Position numbers and translations under genes: made by a program
In this document: positions 24,318-32,722 of the stretch, piece after piece
Layout: the number at the start of each line of letters is the position of its first letter
Position numbering within the stretch: the stretch's first letter is position 1
Assembly: GCA_019745775.1 (NCBI GenBank)
Contig: JAIESR010000022.1
Span: forward strand, 1 to 48,361
Length of the DNA stretch: 48,361 nucleotides
Direction: 5' to 3'
Source of the DNA: Xanthobacteraceae bacterium
GTDB taxonomy: Bacteria; Pseudomonadota; Alphaproteobacteria; Rhizobiales; Xanthobacteraceae
Notes under the pieces: generated by a model
Database searches by the model: none
What the model saw: only the letters and a program-made list of their open reading frames with translations
What the model was told of the DNA's origin: nothing

Positions 24318-25499
24318 ATGCTTCGCACCATCGCGGCTTTCGATCGGATCGGCGAGGAGAACGCCTTCGCGGTGCTGGCGCGCGCCAATGCGCTGATCGC
24401 GCAGGGCCGCGACATCATCAATCTCGGCATCGGCCAGCCGGATTTCCGCACGCCGGACTTCATCGTCGAGGCGGCGGTGAAGGCGTTGCGCGACGGCCAC
24501 CACGGCTACACGCCCGCGACCGGCATCCCGCCGCTGCGCGAGGCGGTGGCGGCTGACCTGTACAAGCGTTTCAAGGTGAAGGTGTCGCCCGACGAGGTGA
24601 TGATCCAGCCCGGCGGCAAGCCGACCATGTTCATGGCGATCATGATGTTCGGGGAACCCGGCGTCGACATCCTCTATCCCGACCCCGGTTTCCCGATCTA
24701 CCGCTCGATGATCGAGTTCACCGGCGCCAATCCGGTGCCGGTGCCGATCCGCGAGGAGAACGGCTTTGCTTTTTCGGCCGAGGAGACACTCAAGCTGATC
24801 ACGCCGAAGACGCGGCTCCTGATCGTCAACTCGCCGGCCAACCCGACCGGCGGCGTGACGCCGAAGAGCGAGGTCGACAAGCTCGTCGCCGGTCTCGAGC
24901 AGTGGCCCGACGTCTGCGTCCTCTCCGACGAGATCTACGACCACATGGTCTATGACGGCGAGCGGCATGTGTGCCTTCTGTCGTACCCGTCGATCCGCGA
25001 CCGGCTGATCCTGCTCAACGGCTGGTCGAAGACCTACGCCATGACCGGCTGGCGGCTCGGCTACGCCGTGTGGCCGGGCAAGCTCTACGACTATGCGCGC
25101 AAGCTCGCGGTCAACCTGCACTCCTGCGTCAACGCCTCGGCGCAATATGCCGGGCTCGCCGCGCTGACCGGCCCGCAGGACGAAGTCGTGAAGATGGTCG
25201 CGGAATTCGACAAGCGGCGCAAAGTCGTGGTCGAAGGCCTGAACAAGCTGCCAGGTACGCACTGCGCGACGCCGAAGGGCGCGTTCTATGCGTTCCCCAA
25301 CATCGAGCGCACCGGCTGGCAGGCGAAGCCGCTCGCCAACGCGCTGCTCGACGACGCCGGGGTCGCCATCATCGGCGGCCCCGATTTCGGCATTCTCGGC
25401 GAGGGCTATGTGCGGCTCTCCTACGCCAACTCGACCGAGAACATCCGCAAGGCGCTCGACCGCATGGGCGATTTCCTGGCGAGCCGGAAGGCGGCGTGA
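24318..25499 (+). CDS. Class I/II PLP-dependent aminotransferase (aspartate-aminotransferase-like)
   Basis: 393 residues, full length for fold type I. Motifs in order: NLGIGQPDFRTP, GYTPATGIPPLREAV, NSPANPTGG, VLSDEIYDHMVYDG (PLP-ring Asp and Tyr) and NGWSKTYAMTGWRLGY, in which Lys238 forms the aldimine. VRLSYAN near the C-terminus carries the substrate-carboxylate arginine. It should transfer amino groups between an amino acid and a 2-oxo acid in the cytoplasm; the specificity is not fixed by the sequence. The start has GGGAGAGGA upstream. Confidence 0.9.
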   Translation: MLRTIAAFDRIGEENAFAVLARANALIAQGRDIINLGIGQPDFRTPDFIVEAAVKALRDGHHGYTPATGIPPLREAVAADLYKRFKVKVSPDEVMIQPGGKPTMFMAIMMFGEPGVDILYPDPGFPIYRSMIEFTGANPVPVPIREENGFAFSAEETLKLITPKTRLLIVNSPANPTGGVTPKSEVDKLVAGLEQWPDVCVLSDEIYDHMVYDGERHVCLLSYPSIRDRLILLNGWSKTYAMTGWRLGYAVWPGKLYDYARKLAVNLHSCVNASAQYAGLAALTGPQDEVVKMVAEFDKRRKVVVEGLNKLPGTHCATPKGAFYAFPNIERTGWQAKPLANALLDDAGVAIIGGPDFGILGEGYVRLSYANSTENIRKALDRMGDFLASRKAA

Positions 25500-25508
25500 G
25501 CGCCGGCG

Positions 25509-25730
25509 CTACCGGGTTCGTTGCAATACGCCTCGGCAGAGCGAGCTGATGCGACGGATGTTCTGGCGCAGGCAACTGCGCACCCGGTCCCGGTCGGGAA
25601 TTGCGTGGCTGCAATGCCTGAAGGCATCTTGTTGGCAGGCCGCCCTTTCGGCATGCGTAGGCTCGGCATGAGCCGTGCTGCCGAAGGTCAACACACCAAG
25701 AGTGAAAACGAGCCTGAACAATCGCCGCAT
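25509..25730 (-). CDS. Small exported Cys-containing protein
   Basis: 73 residues. Signal peptide about 1-22 (LFRLVFTLGVLTFGSTAHA-EP), then a 50-residue helical-looking domain with four cysteines spaced as AACQQDAFRHC...RSCLRQN...SLCRGV. This Cys pattern fits a family of short exported proteins I recall from Bradyrhizobium-like bacteria, where two Cys pairs close a helical hairpin; no function is established. It lies 9 nt after the aminotransferase stop, in the opposite direction, convergent. Confidence 0.65.
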   Translation of the reverse strand: MRRLFRLVFTLGVLTFGSTAHAEPTHAERAACQQDAFRHCSHAIPDRDRVRSCLRQNIRRISSLCRGVLQRTR

Positions 25731-25760
25731 CGAAGCGCTCCCTCTGTTTCACGTCCTGAT

Positions 25761-27086
25761 CTAGACCGCCGCGGACGGACCATCGCCGCGCTCCACCACC
25801 ACCCGCACCGGCTCCTTGAGATTCATGTCCCGCTGCGGGAACGGGAACGCGATGCTGTCGCGCTTGAATGCGTCCCACAGCGCGAACATCACCGCGCTGC
25901 GCACGGTGCCAAGGCCGTCGTTCGGGTCGCGGATCCAGAACCGCAGCGTGAAGTCGAGCGAGGATTCAGCGAACTCGGTGAGGTGGCAGGTCGGCGCCGG
26001 ATCTCTCAGCACCCGCGGCACGCTCGCGGCGGCGGCGATCGCGGCGGCGCGCACCCGGTGCGGATCGCTGCCGTAGCTCACGCCGAACTTGATGTCGTTG
26101 CGCACGCGGTCGTTGGAGAACGTCCAGTTGACCACGCGCTGGGTGATGAAGTCCTCGTTCGGGATCAGGTATTCGCGGCCGTCGCGGCTCACCACCGAGG
26201 TGTAGCGCGCACCCATGCTGTCGACCCAGCCGAAGCTGTTGCCGACGGTGATCACGTCGCCCGGCTTGATCGACTTGTCGGCGAGCAGGATGATGCCGCT
26301 GACCAGGTTCGACACGATCTTCTGCAGGCCGAAGCCGACACCGACGCCGACCGCGCCGGAGAAGATCGCCAGCGCCGAGAAGTCGATGCCGACCGAGCCG
26401 AGCACGATCAGCACCGCGAAGGTGACGAGTGCGGCGCGCGCGAGCTTGCCGAGCAGCACCTGGATCGACGGCGTGAGGTCCCGGTAGGTCTTGAGCCGTG
26501 TGTCGAGGAAGTTCGAGATCGCCACCGCGCCCCACAGCGAGATCAGGAGCAGCGCCGCGGTCTTGAGCGCGAGCAGGGCGGTGACGCGCAGGCCCCCGAT
26601 CACGATACCGGCGCGGTCGAGCCCGGCGATCACCTCGTCGAGCAGCCCGACGATGCTGAGCGCCGCGATCGACCACGCCACCACCGACACCATGCGGTTG
26701 ACGAAGGCGTTGCGGATCAGGCTCGCCGCGATCGCGATCACCACCCAGGCGGTGGCGAGGCTCGCGGCGACGCCGATCAGATAGGCACGGCTCGGCGCCG
26801 TCGCGGCCTTGATCGCAAGGCCCATCAGGATCAGGACGCCGATGCAGAGGATGATCCCGAGATTGGCGATCGCGACCCGCAGCGCCCGGCGCAGGATCGC
26901 CGGCCAGTTCGCGATATAGGGCAGCACGTTGACGTAGCGGCGCACATAGGCGGCGAGCGCCCAGCCGAGCAGCGCGGCGAGCGCAATCATCGCGAGCTGG
27001 ATCGGAATCCAAACCGAGGTGACGCTCGCGGGCAGCGCGTTGAGCCCGCTGGTCAACGTGTCCAGGAGTTCGTCGAAACCTTCCAT
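25761..27086 (-). CDS. Small-conductance mechanosensitive channel (MscS family)
   Basis: 441 residues from the ATG at 27086 (MEGFDELL); a TTG 24 nt earlier is the alternative start. About six N-terminal hydrophobic segments lie in 10-230, then the pore helix and beta domain (GAVGVGVGFGLQKIVSNLVSGIILLADKSIKPGDVI, about 255-290). DSMGARYTSVVSRDGREYLIPNEDF follows, a clear MscS core. The C-terminal alpha/beta domain runs to the end. It opens under membrane tension to release solutes after osmotic downshock. The extra N-terminal helices make it one of the larger MscS types. Confidence 0.9.
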   Translation of the reverse strand: MEGFDELLDTLTSGLNALPASVTSVWIPIQLAMIALAALLGWALAAYVRRYVNVLPYIANWPAILRRALRVAIANLGIILCIGVLILMGLAIKAATAPSRAYLIGVAASLATAWVVIAIAASLIRNAFVNRMVSVVAWSIAALSIVGLLDEVIAGLDRAGIVIGGLRVTALLALKTAALLLISLWGAVAISNFLDTRLKTYRDLTPSIQVLLGKLARAALVTFAVLIVLGSVGIDFSALAIFSGAVGVGVGFGLQKIVSNLVSGIILLADKSIKPGDVITVGNSFGWVDSMGARYTSVVSRDGREYLIPNEDFITQRVVNWTFSNDRVRNDIKFGVSYGSDPHRVRAAAIAAAASVPRVLRDPAPTCHLTEFAESSLDFTLRFWIRDPNDGLGTVRSAVMFALWDAFKRDSIAFPFPQRDMNLKEPVRVVVERGDGPSAAV

Positions 27087-27235
27087 GATCCTGGTCCAAG
27101 ATCCCGACAAAGGCCGGGTGGGCGTTTTCGGCCCGGATATGACGTGATTCGCGGCCCATTGGCATCCGTTGAGTAGCCCCCATGGCGGACTGTATTGTGC
27201 GAGGACGCGGGATGAATCGCTGTATGACTCTTTGA

Positions 27236-27443
27236 CGATGCCGTGGACTCGGTGCGTTCCCTCTCCCCGGAGGGGAGAGGGTGAGTGTGAGGGGGTTCGA
27301 ACTTATCGAGAGAACTATTCCCCCTCACCCAACCCCTCTCCCCAGTCGAAGTCGGATGTTTCCGACTTCGACCACTCCTTATGATGCCGAACTCGGGTAA
27401 ACCCGAGTTCGGGTGGGGAGAGGGAGCCCGCTGCCGCCGCGGC
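27236..27443. repeat. Longest palindromic repeat, with two further perfect palindromes inside
   Basis: Its ends and CCCTCTCC hairpins match those of the copies at 1940 and 16383. Between the right-hand arms are two additional stems: 27345-27372 (12-bp stem GTCGAAGTCGGA, 4-base loop) and 27387-27412 (12-bp stem CCGAACTCGGGT, 2-base loop). The region 27087-27489 has no gene. Open frames through it are artefacts of its symmetry. Confidence 0.8.
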
Positions 27444-27489
27444 TCGACCAAGACTCGCATAGAAGAGACATTTGTACCAGGAGATCACG

Positions 27490-28719
27490 ATGGCCAGCCT
27501 GTCCGAAGAACAACGCATGATGCGGCAGAGCTGCCGCGATTTCGTCGACGACGTCGTGATCCCGTTCATCCGCGGCAACTGGCAGCGCGAGTGGGACATG
27601 CGGCCGGAGGCGCGGCTGCCGCCGGAGATCCTCGAGGGCGCGCAGAACGTCGGCATCCGCACGCTCGGCGTGCCGGAGGAGTTCGGCGGCGTCGAGCTGG
27701 AGAAGGGCACGGAGACGCAGACCTTCGCCATCATCGCCGAGGAGATGGCGCGCGGCGATTCCGGCCTCTCCGACAAGCTGGTGCAGATTTGGAAGGTCTC
27801 GGTGCTGCTGCGCAACCTCGCGCCGCGCCACCTTCAGGAGCGCTGGTTCCCGCGCATCGTCGAAGACCCGCAATTCCTGCTGGCGCATTGCCTGACCGAG
27901 CCGCGCGGCGCCTCCGACCGCTGGCTCCCCTACAACGTGCCGGAAGCCGCGATGCAGACGCGCGCCGTCAAGCAGGGCCAGGAGTGGGTGATCAACGGCC
28001 GCAAGCAGTTCATCTCGAACGGCTACGACGCCGGCCTGTTCGTGGTCTACGCCAACACCAATCCCAAAGTAGGGATGCTCCAGGGCACCTCGTCGTTTCT
28101 CGTGCCGCGCGATACCCCGGGCCTCACCGTCGCGCGCTGCAACGAGACGCTCGGCTGCCGCTTCATGAACAACGGCGAGCTGGTGTTCGAGGACATGCGG
28201 GTGCCGGAGGATCATCTGCTTGCGGAGAACGACGCGCTCGGCCGCGCCGGCGTCTATTTCCAGCCCGGCAAGATCATCCAGGCGGCGAAGAACCTCGGCG
28301 TCGGCGTCCGCGCCTTCGAGCTGACCGCGGACTACGTGCAGAACTACGTGCAGGGCGGCCGCATCCTGATCAAGCACCAGGCGGTGGCGCTGCGGCTCGC
28401 CGACATGGCGACGCGCATCGAGGCGGTGCGCGCGCTCACCGAACGCGCCGCCGCCGCGGTCGACGCCAAGGCGGGAGACGCCGACGCGCTCTGCAACATG
28501 GCCAAGCTGTTCGCGTCGGAGGAAATCCTCAAGGTCGCCACCCATGCGGTCGAGCTGCACGGCGGCAACGGCATGATGCTTGATTTCGGCGTCGAGAAAG
28601 TGTTCCGCGACGCCGCGATCTTCCCGCACATGGACGGCACCACCGACATCTCGCGCTTCAAGATCGTGAAGGCGATGTTTCCAGAGACCGCCGGCAAGTA
28701 TGCCGGGCCGGAGGCGTGA
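27490..28719 (+). CDS. Acyl-CoA dehydrogenase
   Basis: 409 residues from ATG at 27490, preceded by AGGAG. The N-terminal helical domain contains GVPEEFGGVELE, the middle beta domain has LLAHCLTEP and WVINGRKQFISNG (FAD site), and the C-terminal helical domain carries AVELHGGNGMMLD and ISRFKIVKAM. These all fit the ACAD family. It oxidises an acyl-CoA to a 2-enoyl-CoA in the cytoplasm, passing electrons to ETF. The chain-length preference is not evident. It is a single gene, with no thiolase or hydratase next to it. Confidence 0.87.
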   Translation: MASLSEEQRMMRQSCRDFVDDVVIPFIRGNWQREWDMRPEARLPPEILEGAQNVGIRTLGVPEEFGGVELEKGTETQTFAIIAEEMARGDSGLSDKLVQIWKVSVLLRNLAPRHLQERWFPRIVEDPQFLLAHCLTEPRGASDRWLPYNVPEAAMQTRAVKQGQEWVINGRKQFISNGYDAGLFVVYANTNPKVGMLQGTSSFLVPRDTPGLTVARCNETLGCRFMNNGELVFEDMRVPEDHLLAENDALGRAGVYFQPGKIIQAAKNLGVGVRAFELTADYVQNYVQGGRILIKHQAVALRLADMATRIEAVRALTERAAAAVDAKAGDADALCNMAKLFASEEILKVATHAVELHGGNGMMLDFGVEKVFRDAAIFPHMDGTTDISRFKIVKAMFPETAGKYAGPEA

Positions 28720-28829
28720 GCGCCGCTGGAACAACAAGGGTTGTGATGCTGGGGCACGCGTGCCCCCCGGCATCGGCTCACCTCGCCGCGAGGTAGCGAT
28801 GACCGCTGCCATGGCAATCACGAATTCCA

Positions 28830-28875
28830 TTGAATTATATGCCACTTGGGCTATATTCTAGTCGTTCTGACTAGA
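28830..28875 (+). promoter_or_regulatory. Promoter and operator of the toxin-antitoxin pair
   Basis: TTGAAT (28830-28835) and TATATT (28852-28857) are separated by 16 bases and resemble a vegetative sigma-70-type promoter, in an A/T-rich patch. Right after it is a perfect 7-bp inverted repeat TCTAGTC-GTTCT-GACTAGA (28857-28875), which would cover the transcription start. This is a typical place for self-repression by an antitoxin. The antitoxin ATG at 28886 is 11 nt beyond. Confidence 0.6.
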
Positions 28876-28885
28876 GCGATGCCGG

Positions 28886-29182
28886 ATGAAATCGCGAAAA
28901 CAGGCAAAAGTCGGCGGTTCAAGGACTGGCAATCGGTGGCGCCTCCAGGACGCCAAGGCCCGGCTGAGCGAGGTCGTGCGCCACGCCCAGCAGCGGGGTC
29001 CCCAGCGGGTGACCGTGCACGGGAGGGATGCCGTCGTCGTGGTCCGGGCAGATGAATTCGACCGGATGCGCCGTCCCGTCAGCGGCGGCGACATCGTATC
29101 GGCACTGGCATCGTCGCCTTTGGGCGACGTGACCATCGAGCGGATGACGCTCAAGTCGCCTGTGAGGGATAGCGGCCTGTGA
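28886..29182 (+). CDS. Phd/YefM-family antitoxin
   Basis: 98 residues. RWRLQDAKARLSEVVRHAQQRGPQRVTVHGRDAVVVVRADEFDRM (about 17-61) is the Phd/YefM DNA-binding domain. The C-terminal part (62-98) is the segment that would wrap the toxin. It should neutralise the PIN toxin encoded next and repress their shared promoter. The stop and the toxin start overlap as GTGA. An earlier ATG at 28879 is in another frame. The basic N-terminal extension of about 15 residues is longer than usual. Confidence 0.88.
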   Translation: MKSRKQAKVGGSRTGNRWRLQDAKARLSEVVRHAQQRGPQRVTVHGRDAVVVVRADEFDRMRRPVSGGDIVSALASSPLGDVTIERMTLKSPVRDSGL

Positions 29183-29691
29183 GGGGCTGGCTGCTCGACA
29201 CCAATGTGCTCTCGGAACTGCGCAAGCCGAAACCGAATGCAAAGGTCGTTGAATTCGTCGCCGCTCAGCCGGGCGAGCTTCTGTTCACGACCGAGGTGAC
29301 CTTCGGTGAGATCAGGTTTGGTATCGAGCAATTGGAGGATCCCGGCCGTCGCGCCGACATCCACCTTTGGCTCGATCGAAGGCTGAGGCCGCTGTTCGCA
29401 GGACGCGTGCTGACCATCACGGAAGACGTCGTCCTGCGTTGGAAGACGATGGCCGTCGAAGGACAACGCCGCGGTCACACCTTCGGACAACCCGATCTAT
29501 TCATTGCCGCGATCGCCGCGCTGGAAGACCTGGCCGTGGTGACGAGAGATGTCGGCGAATTTGTCGTCGCCCGCGTGCCTGCCTTCAACCCCTGGTCAAG
29601 CACTTTGCACGCCGGCGGCGTGGAAATCTCAATCAAGGCGCCGGCCAGCATCGAATTGGTTGCGAGCGCCCTGACTGACCGCAGACGCTAG
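29179..29691 (+). CDS. VapC/FitB-like PIN-domain toxin
   Basis: 170 residues with a GTG start overlapping the antitoxin stop. The PIN nuclease residues can be seen: LLDTNVLSE (Asp), TTEVTFGEI (Glu), GQPDLFIAAIA (Asp) and VVTRDVGEF (Asp). It is a ribonuclease that would slow translation when freed from the antitoxin. Typical members are about 135-140 residues; this one has a C-terminal tail of about 30 residues (from STLHAGGVEI) of unknown role. The pair fits a Phd-type antitoxin with a PIN toxin. Confidence 0.88.
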   Translation: MRGWLLDTNVLSELRKPKPNAKVVEFVAAQPGELLFTTEVTFGEIRFGIEQLEDPGRRADIHLWLDRRLRPLFAGRVLTITEDVVLRWKTMAVEGQRRGHTFGQPDLFIAAIAALEDLAVVTRDVGEFVVARVPAFNPWSSTLHAGGVEISIKAPASIELVASALTDRRR

Positions 29692-29814
29692 TCTAGGGGG
29701 CGACGGGCGGCGTGAGCATGGCTGCACCGGCGACGGGCGCACTCGGCGGTGGCAATGCGAAAGGAAACGGTATCAACTAGCCGGCGCAAAAAAGAAAATG
29801 CCGGGAGGAATTCG

Positions 29815-30792
29815 ATGCTTTGGTCCAGCAGGGCGCTATTGCAAATCGCCGCGTTTGTCCTCGCGGTGCATTCCATGCCTGCGCTTGCGCAATCCTATCC
29901 CGACCGTCCGGTGCGGATCGTCATTCCCTTCGCCGCCGGCGGGCCCAACGACCTGCTCGGACGGCCGCTGGCGGAGAAAATGTCGGAAGCGCTCGGGCAG
30001 CCGTTCGTGATCGAGAACAAAGGCGGCGCCGCCGGTTCGCTCGGCACGCAGTTCGTGGCAAAGGCCGCGCCCGACGGCTACACGATGCTGATGACGACCG
30101 GATCGATCACCGGCAACGTCGCAATCAGCGCCAACCCGGCCTACAACCCGGTCACCGACTTCGCCCCGATCACGCTGCTCGCGCAGTCCTACGGCATCGT
30201 GCTGATGACGCGGCCTGACTTTCCGGCGAAGACCCTCACGGAATTCGTCGCGCTGGCGAAGAAAAATCCGGGCAAGTACAGCTACGGCCATGCCGGCATC
30301 GGCAACGTCACCTACGTGGCGGCGGAGCTGTTTGCTAAGCTCGCCGGCATCGAGCTCTTGAAAGTGCCTTATCGCGGCACGGCCTCGTTCGCGCCCGACA
30401 TCATGTCCGGCCATGTCAATGTCGGCTTCATGTCGACCTTGCTGGCGCTGCCGAACATGCAAAACGGCCAGTTGCGCGCGCTCGGCATCAGCGGCGCGCG
30501 GCGCGCTCCGAGCCTGCCGGACGTGCCGACCTTCCAGGAGCAAGGCTTCAAGGAGATGGACGTGACCGGCTATTTCGGTCTGTTGTTTCCGGCGGCGACG
30601 CCGCGCGAGCGCGTTACGCTGATCCAGCAGGCGGCGGTCAAGGCGTTGCAGACGCCCTTGCTGAAGAAGGTGCTCGACGACTCGGGCGTGCGGGTGATCG
30701 GCTCGACGCCGGAGGAATTCGCACGCTTCCTCGAGGACGACATGCGCTGGCAGGTCGACACGTTGAAACGCATCGGCCTGCAGCCGCAATAA
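29815..30792 (+). CDS. Bug-family tripartite tricarboxylate receptor protein
   Basis: 325 residues from the ATG at 29815, with GGGAGGAA upstream. Signal peptide 1-25 (PALA-QS), then YPDRPVRIVIPFAAGGPNDLLGR, IENKGGAAGSLGTQ and AKAAPDGYTMLM, a textbook Bug/TctC N-lobe. YRGTASFAPDIMSGHVNVGF is the second-lobe hinge region. It binds a carboxylate or similar ligand in the periplasm. No TctA or TctB genes are adjacent. The gene is 19 nt upstream of an alpha/beta hydrolase, which may act on the same compound or its product. Confidence 0.92.
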   Translation: MLWSSRALLQIAAFVLAVHSMPALAQSYPDRPVRIVIPFAAGGPNDLLGRPLAEKMSEALGQPFVIENKGGAAGSLGTQFVAKAAPDGYTMLMTTGSITGNVAISANPAYNPVTDFAPITLLAQSYGIVLMTRPDFPAKTLTEFVALAKKNPGKYSYGHAGIGNVTYVAAELFAKLAGIELLKVPYRGTASFAPDIMSGHVNVGFMSTLLALPNMQNGQLRALGISGARRAPSLPDVPTFQEQGFKEMDVTGYFGLLFPAATPRERVTLIQQAAVKALQTPLLKKVLDDSGVRVIGSTPEEFARFLEDDMRWQVDTLKRIGLQPQ

Positions 30793-30811
30793 TTTTCCAA
30801 GGGGGTGAGTG

Positions 30812-31972
30812 ATGTTCGAGTATTTTTCCAACAACTATCCCTGGAACCTCGCCGTCATGGGCGGGCTCAACCGGGGCGGCCAGATCTCCGAGATCGACGA
30901 AGCGTGCCGGCCGCTCAGGGAGATCGCCGCGCGCAAGCACGATCCCGCCGCGCAGGACGCCTGGTTCCAGAGCTTCATGAAGCTCGCCGAGCGGGTCGAG
31001 CGCCTCGGCGACGTCGACGCGCAGGCGAACCATCCGCTCTCCGCCGGCCGCAAATACCTGCGCGCCGGCCTCTACTACCTGCTCGCCGAGCGCATGCCGA
31101 GCCACAAGGACCCGCGCCGGCTGATCGCCTACAAGCGCGGCATCGAGGTCTACGCCAAGGGGCTGAAGGCGCGCCGCGAGCCGGTCGAGCTCGTGGAGGT
31201 GCCGTATGGCGAGCACCGGCTGCCGGCCTATTTCATGAAGGCGCCGGTCGTGGGCCGTGCGCCCTGCATGGTGCACTTCGACGGCTTCGACGTCACCAAG
31301 GAGATCATCTACGGCGCCGTCGCCGAGGAATACCGCCGCCGCGGCATTTCGCTGCTGATCGTCGATCATCCCGGCGTCGGCGCGGCGCTGCGGCTTTCAC
31401 ATTTGCACTCGTCGCCGCACACCGAGCGGCCGGCCAAGGCCTGCGTCGACTATCTGTCGAGCCGTGCCGACGTCGACCCCGACCGCATCGGCATCGTCGC
31501 GCTCAGCCTCGGCGGCTATTACGCGCCGCGCGCCGCGGCCTTCGAGAAGCGCTTCAAGTGCTGCGTCGCCTGGGGCGCGATCTTCGACTTCGGCGCGGCG
31601 TTCGAGGCGCGCGTCGGCGGCTTGAACGAGCCGTCGGTGCCGGGCTTTGTCGAGCACGCGCAGTGGGTGTTCGGGACAAAAAATCTCGAAGAGACCCGCG
31701 CCATCACCAGGCAGATGACGCTCGAGAACGTCGCAGACAAGATCACCTGTCCGCTGCTCATCGTGCATGGCGAGAACGACCGGCAGATTCCGCTCTGGCA
31801 CGCCGAGAAGACGTATCAGCATGCCGTCAACAGCAAGGACCGCGAGCTGAAGGTGTTCAGCCTCGCCGACGGCGGCGCCGAGCATTGCGGCGCCGACAAC
31901 GGCGGCCTGATCGTCGACTACATCACCGATTGGGTGGCGGAGAAGCTCGGCGCCTCGCCGCAAGGGTTGTGA
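30812..31972 (+). CDS. Alpha/beta hydrolase, FrsA/DHPON-hydrolase-like
   Basis: 386 residues from ATG at 30812, with AAGGGGG upstream (a GTG directly before it is the alternative). A helical N-terminal cap (about 1-130) precedes the catalytic domain. The motifs are VHFDGFDVTKEI (oxyanion region), VALSLGGYYAPRAA (nucleophile Ser), LIVHGENDRQIPL (Asp) and GGAEHCGADN (His). The layout resembles the esterases and C-C hydrolases related to 2,6-dihydroxypseudooxynicotine hydrolase. No signal peptide. The adjacent Bug receptor suggests a catabolic role. Confidence 0.83.
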   Translation: MFEYFSNNYPWNLAVMGGLNRGGQISEIDEACRPLREIAARKHDPAAQDAWFQSFMKLAERVERLGDVDAQANHPLSAGRKYLRAGLYYLLAERMPSHKDPRRLIAYKRGIEVYAKGLKARREPVELVEVPYGEHRLPAYFMKAPVVGRAPCMVHFDGFDVTKEIIYGAVAEEYRRRGISLLIVDHPGVGAALRLSHLHSSPHTERPAKACVDYLSSRADVDPDRIGIVALSLGGYYAPRAAAFEKRFKCCVAWGAIFDFGAAFEARVGGLNEPSVPGFVEHAQWVFGTKNLEETRAITRQMTLENVADKITCPLLIVHGENDRQIPLWHAEKTYQHAVNSKDRELKVFSLADGGAEHCGADNGGLIVDYITDWVAEKLGASPQGL

Positions 31973-32009
31973 GCAGGAATGTCGCGGGCGCGTGCTTCCC
32001 GCGTAGCCT

Positions 32010-32483
32010 TCACGACGTCGTTTCGGGTGTTTCCATCGTGACGCTGAACAGCCGATTATCCAGGTCGCGGAGCCGCCGGCAGACCTCGCGGCCCATGTTC
32101 ATCTGGATCAGCGCGAACTGCTTCAGGTCCTTCGCGTACACCTGGTAGAGGTTGCCGGCCGAAATACGGATCGCGGCGCAGTCCTCGACCGCACGAACGG
32201 AGGCGCTGCGCGGACATAGGTCCATAACGGCCATCTCGCCGAAGCAGTCGCCCTGCTCGAGGGTTCGGAGCAGGTGATCGCTTCCGCGCCAGGATTTCAG
32301 CACGGCGGCTTTGCCCACTTCCAGGACGAACATCGAGTCCGCCTGGTCGCCTTCGCGGAAAAAGTATCCGTTCTTCGAGACCGACTCGACCGGGCACAAG
32401 CCGAGCAGAAATTCGAGGATGTCGGCGCGAACGCCGCCGAAGATCGGCATGCATTGCAGGAGTTCGATCCGCGCTTGCGGCAT
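32010..32483 (-). CDS. Cyclic-nucleotide-binding-domain protein without DNA-binding domain
   Basis: 157 residues that are essentially one CNB (CAP effector) domain. REGDQADSMFVLEVGKAAVL is the central strand pair. GDCFGEMAVMDLCPRSASVRAVED is the phosphate-binding cassette, with the conserved Glu and Arg. The C-helix runs to about residue 145, and no helix-turn-helix follows. It could sense cAMP or cGMP and control another protein by contact. I cannot identify the partner. The neighbours are a hydrolase on the opposite strand and a long repeat. Confidence 0.85.
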   Translation of the reverse strand: MPQARIELLQCMPIFGGVRADILEFLLGLCPVESVSKNGYFFREGDQADSMFVLEVGKAAVLKSWRGSDHLLRTLEQGDCFGEMAVMDLCPRSASVRAVEDCAAIRISAGNLYQVYAKDLKQFALIQMNMGREVCRRLRDLDNRLFSVTMETPETTS

Positions 32484-32546
32484 GGCGCACTCCGGAATCG
32501 TCGCGACGTGGTCGGCTGCGCTTCATTCTAGCAGATAGGCGTCTTA

Positions 32547-32722
32547 GTTACTGTGCCCTCGCCCCGCTCGCGGAGAGAGGGCGACTCCGAAAGTTCAGCG
32601 CGCTCAAATGGGGTGAGGGGGACCATCGACACGACGTCGTGTGGAGAGTCCCCCTCACCCATTTCATTGCCTTGAGGGACCGCGCAGCCCTCTCCCCGCT
32701 CGCGGGGCGAGGGCACAGTAAC
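32547..32722. repeat. Palindromic repeat with long inverted arms
   Basis: The arms GTTACTGTGCCCTCGCCCCGC at 32547-32567 and their reverse complement at 32702-32722 match over 21 bases; matching continues imperfectly inward. GGTGAGGGGG and CCCCCTCACC form a second pair. The central CGACACGACGTCGTGTGG is a small palindrome. It is a member of the same repeat class as the copies at 20945 and 27236. Confidence 0.8.
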
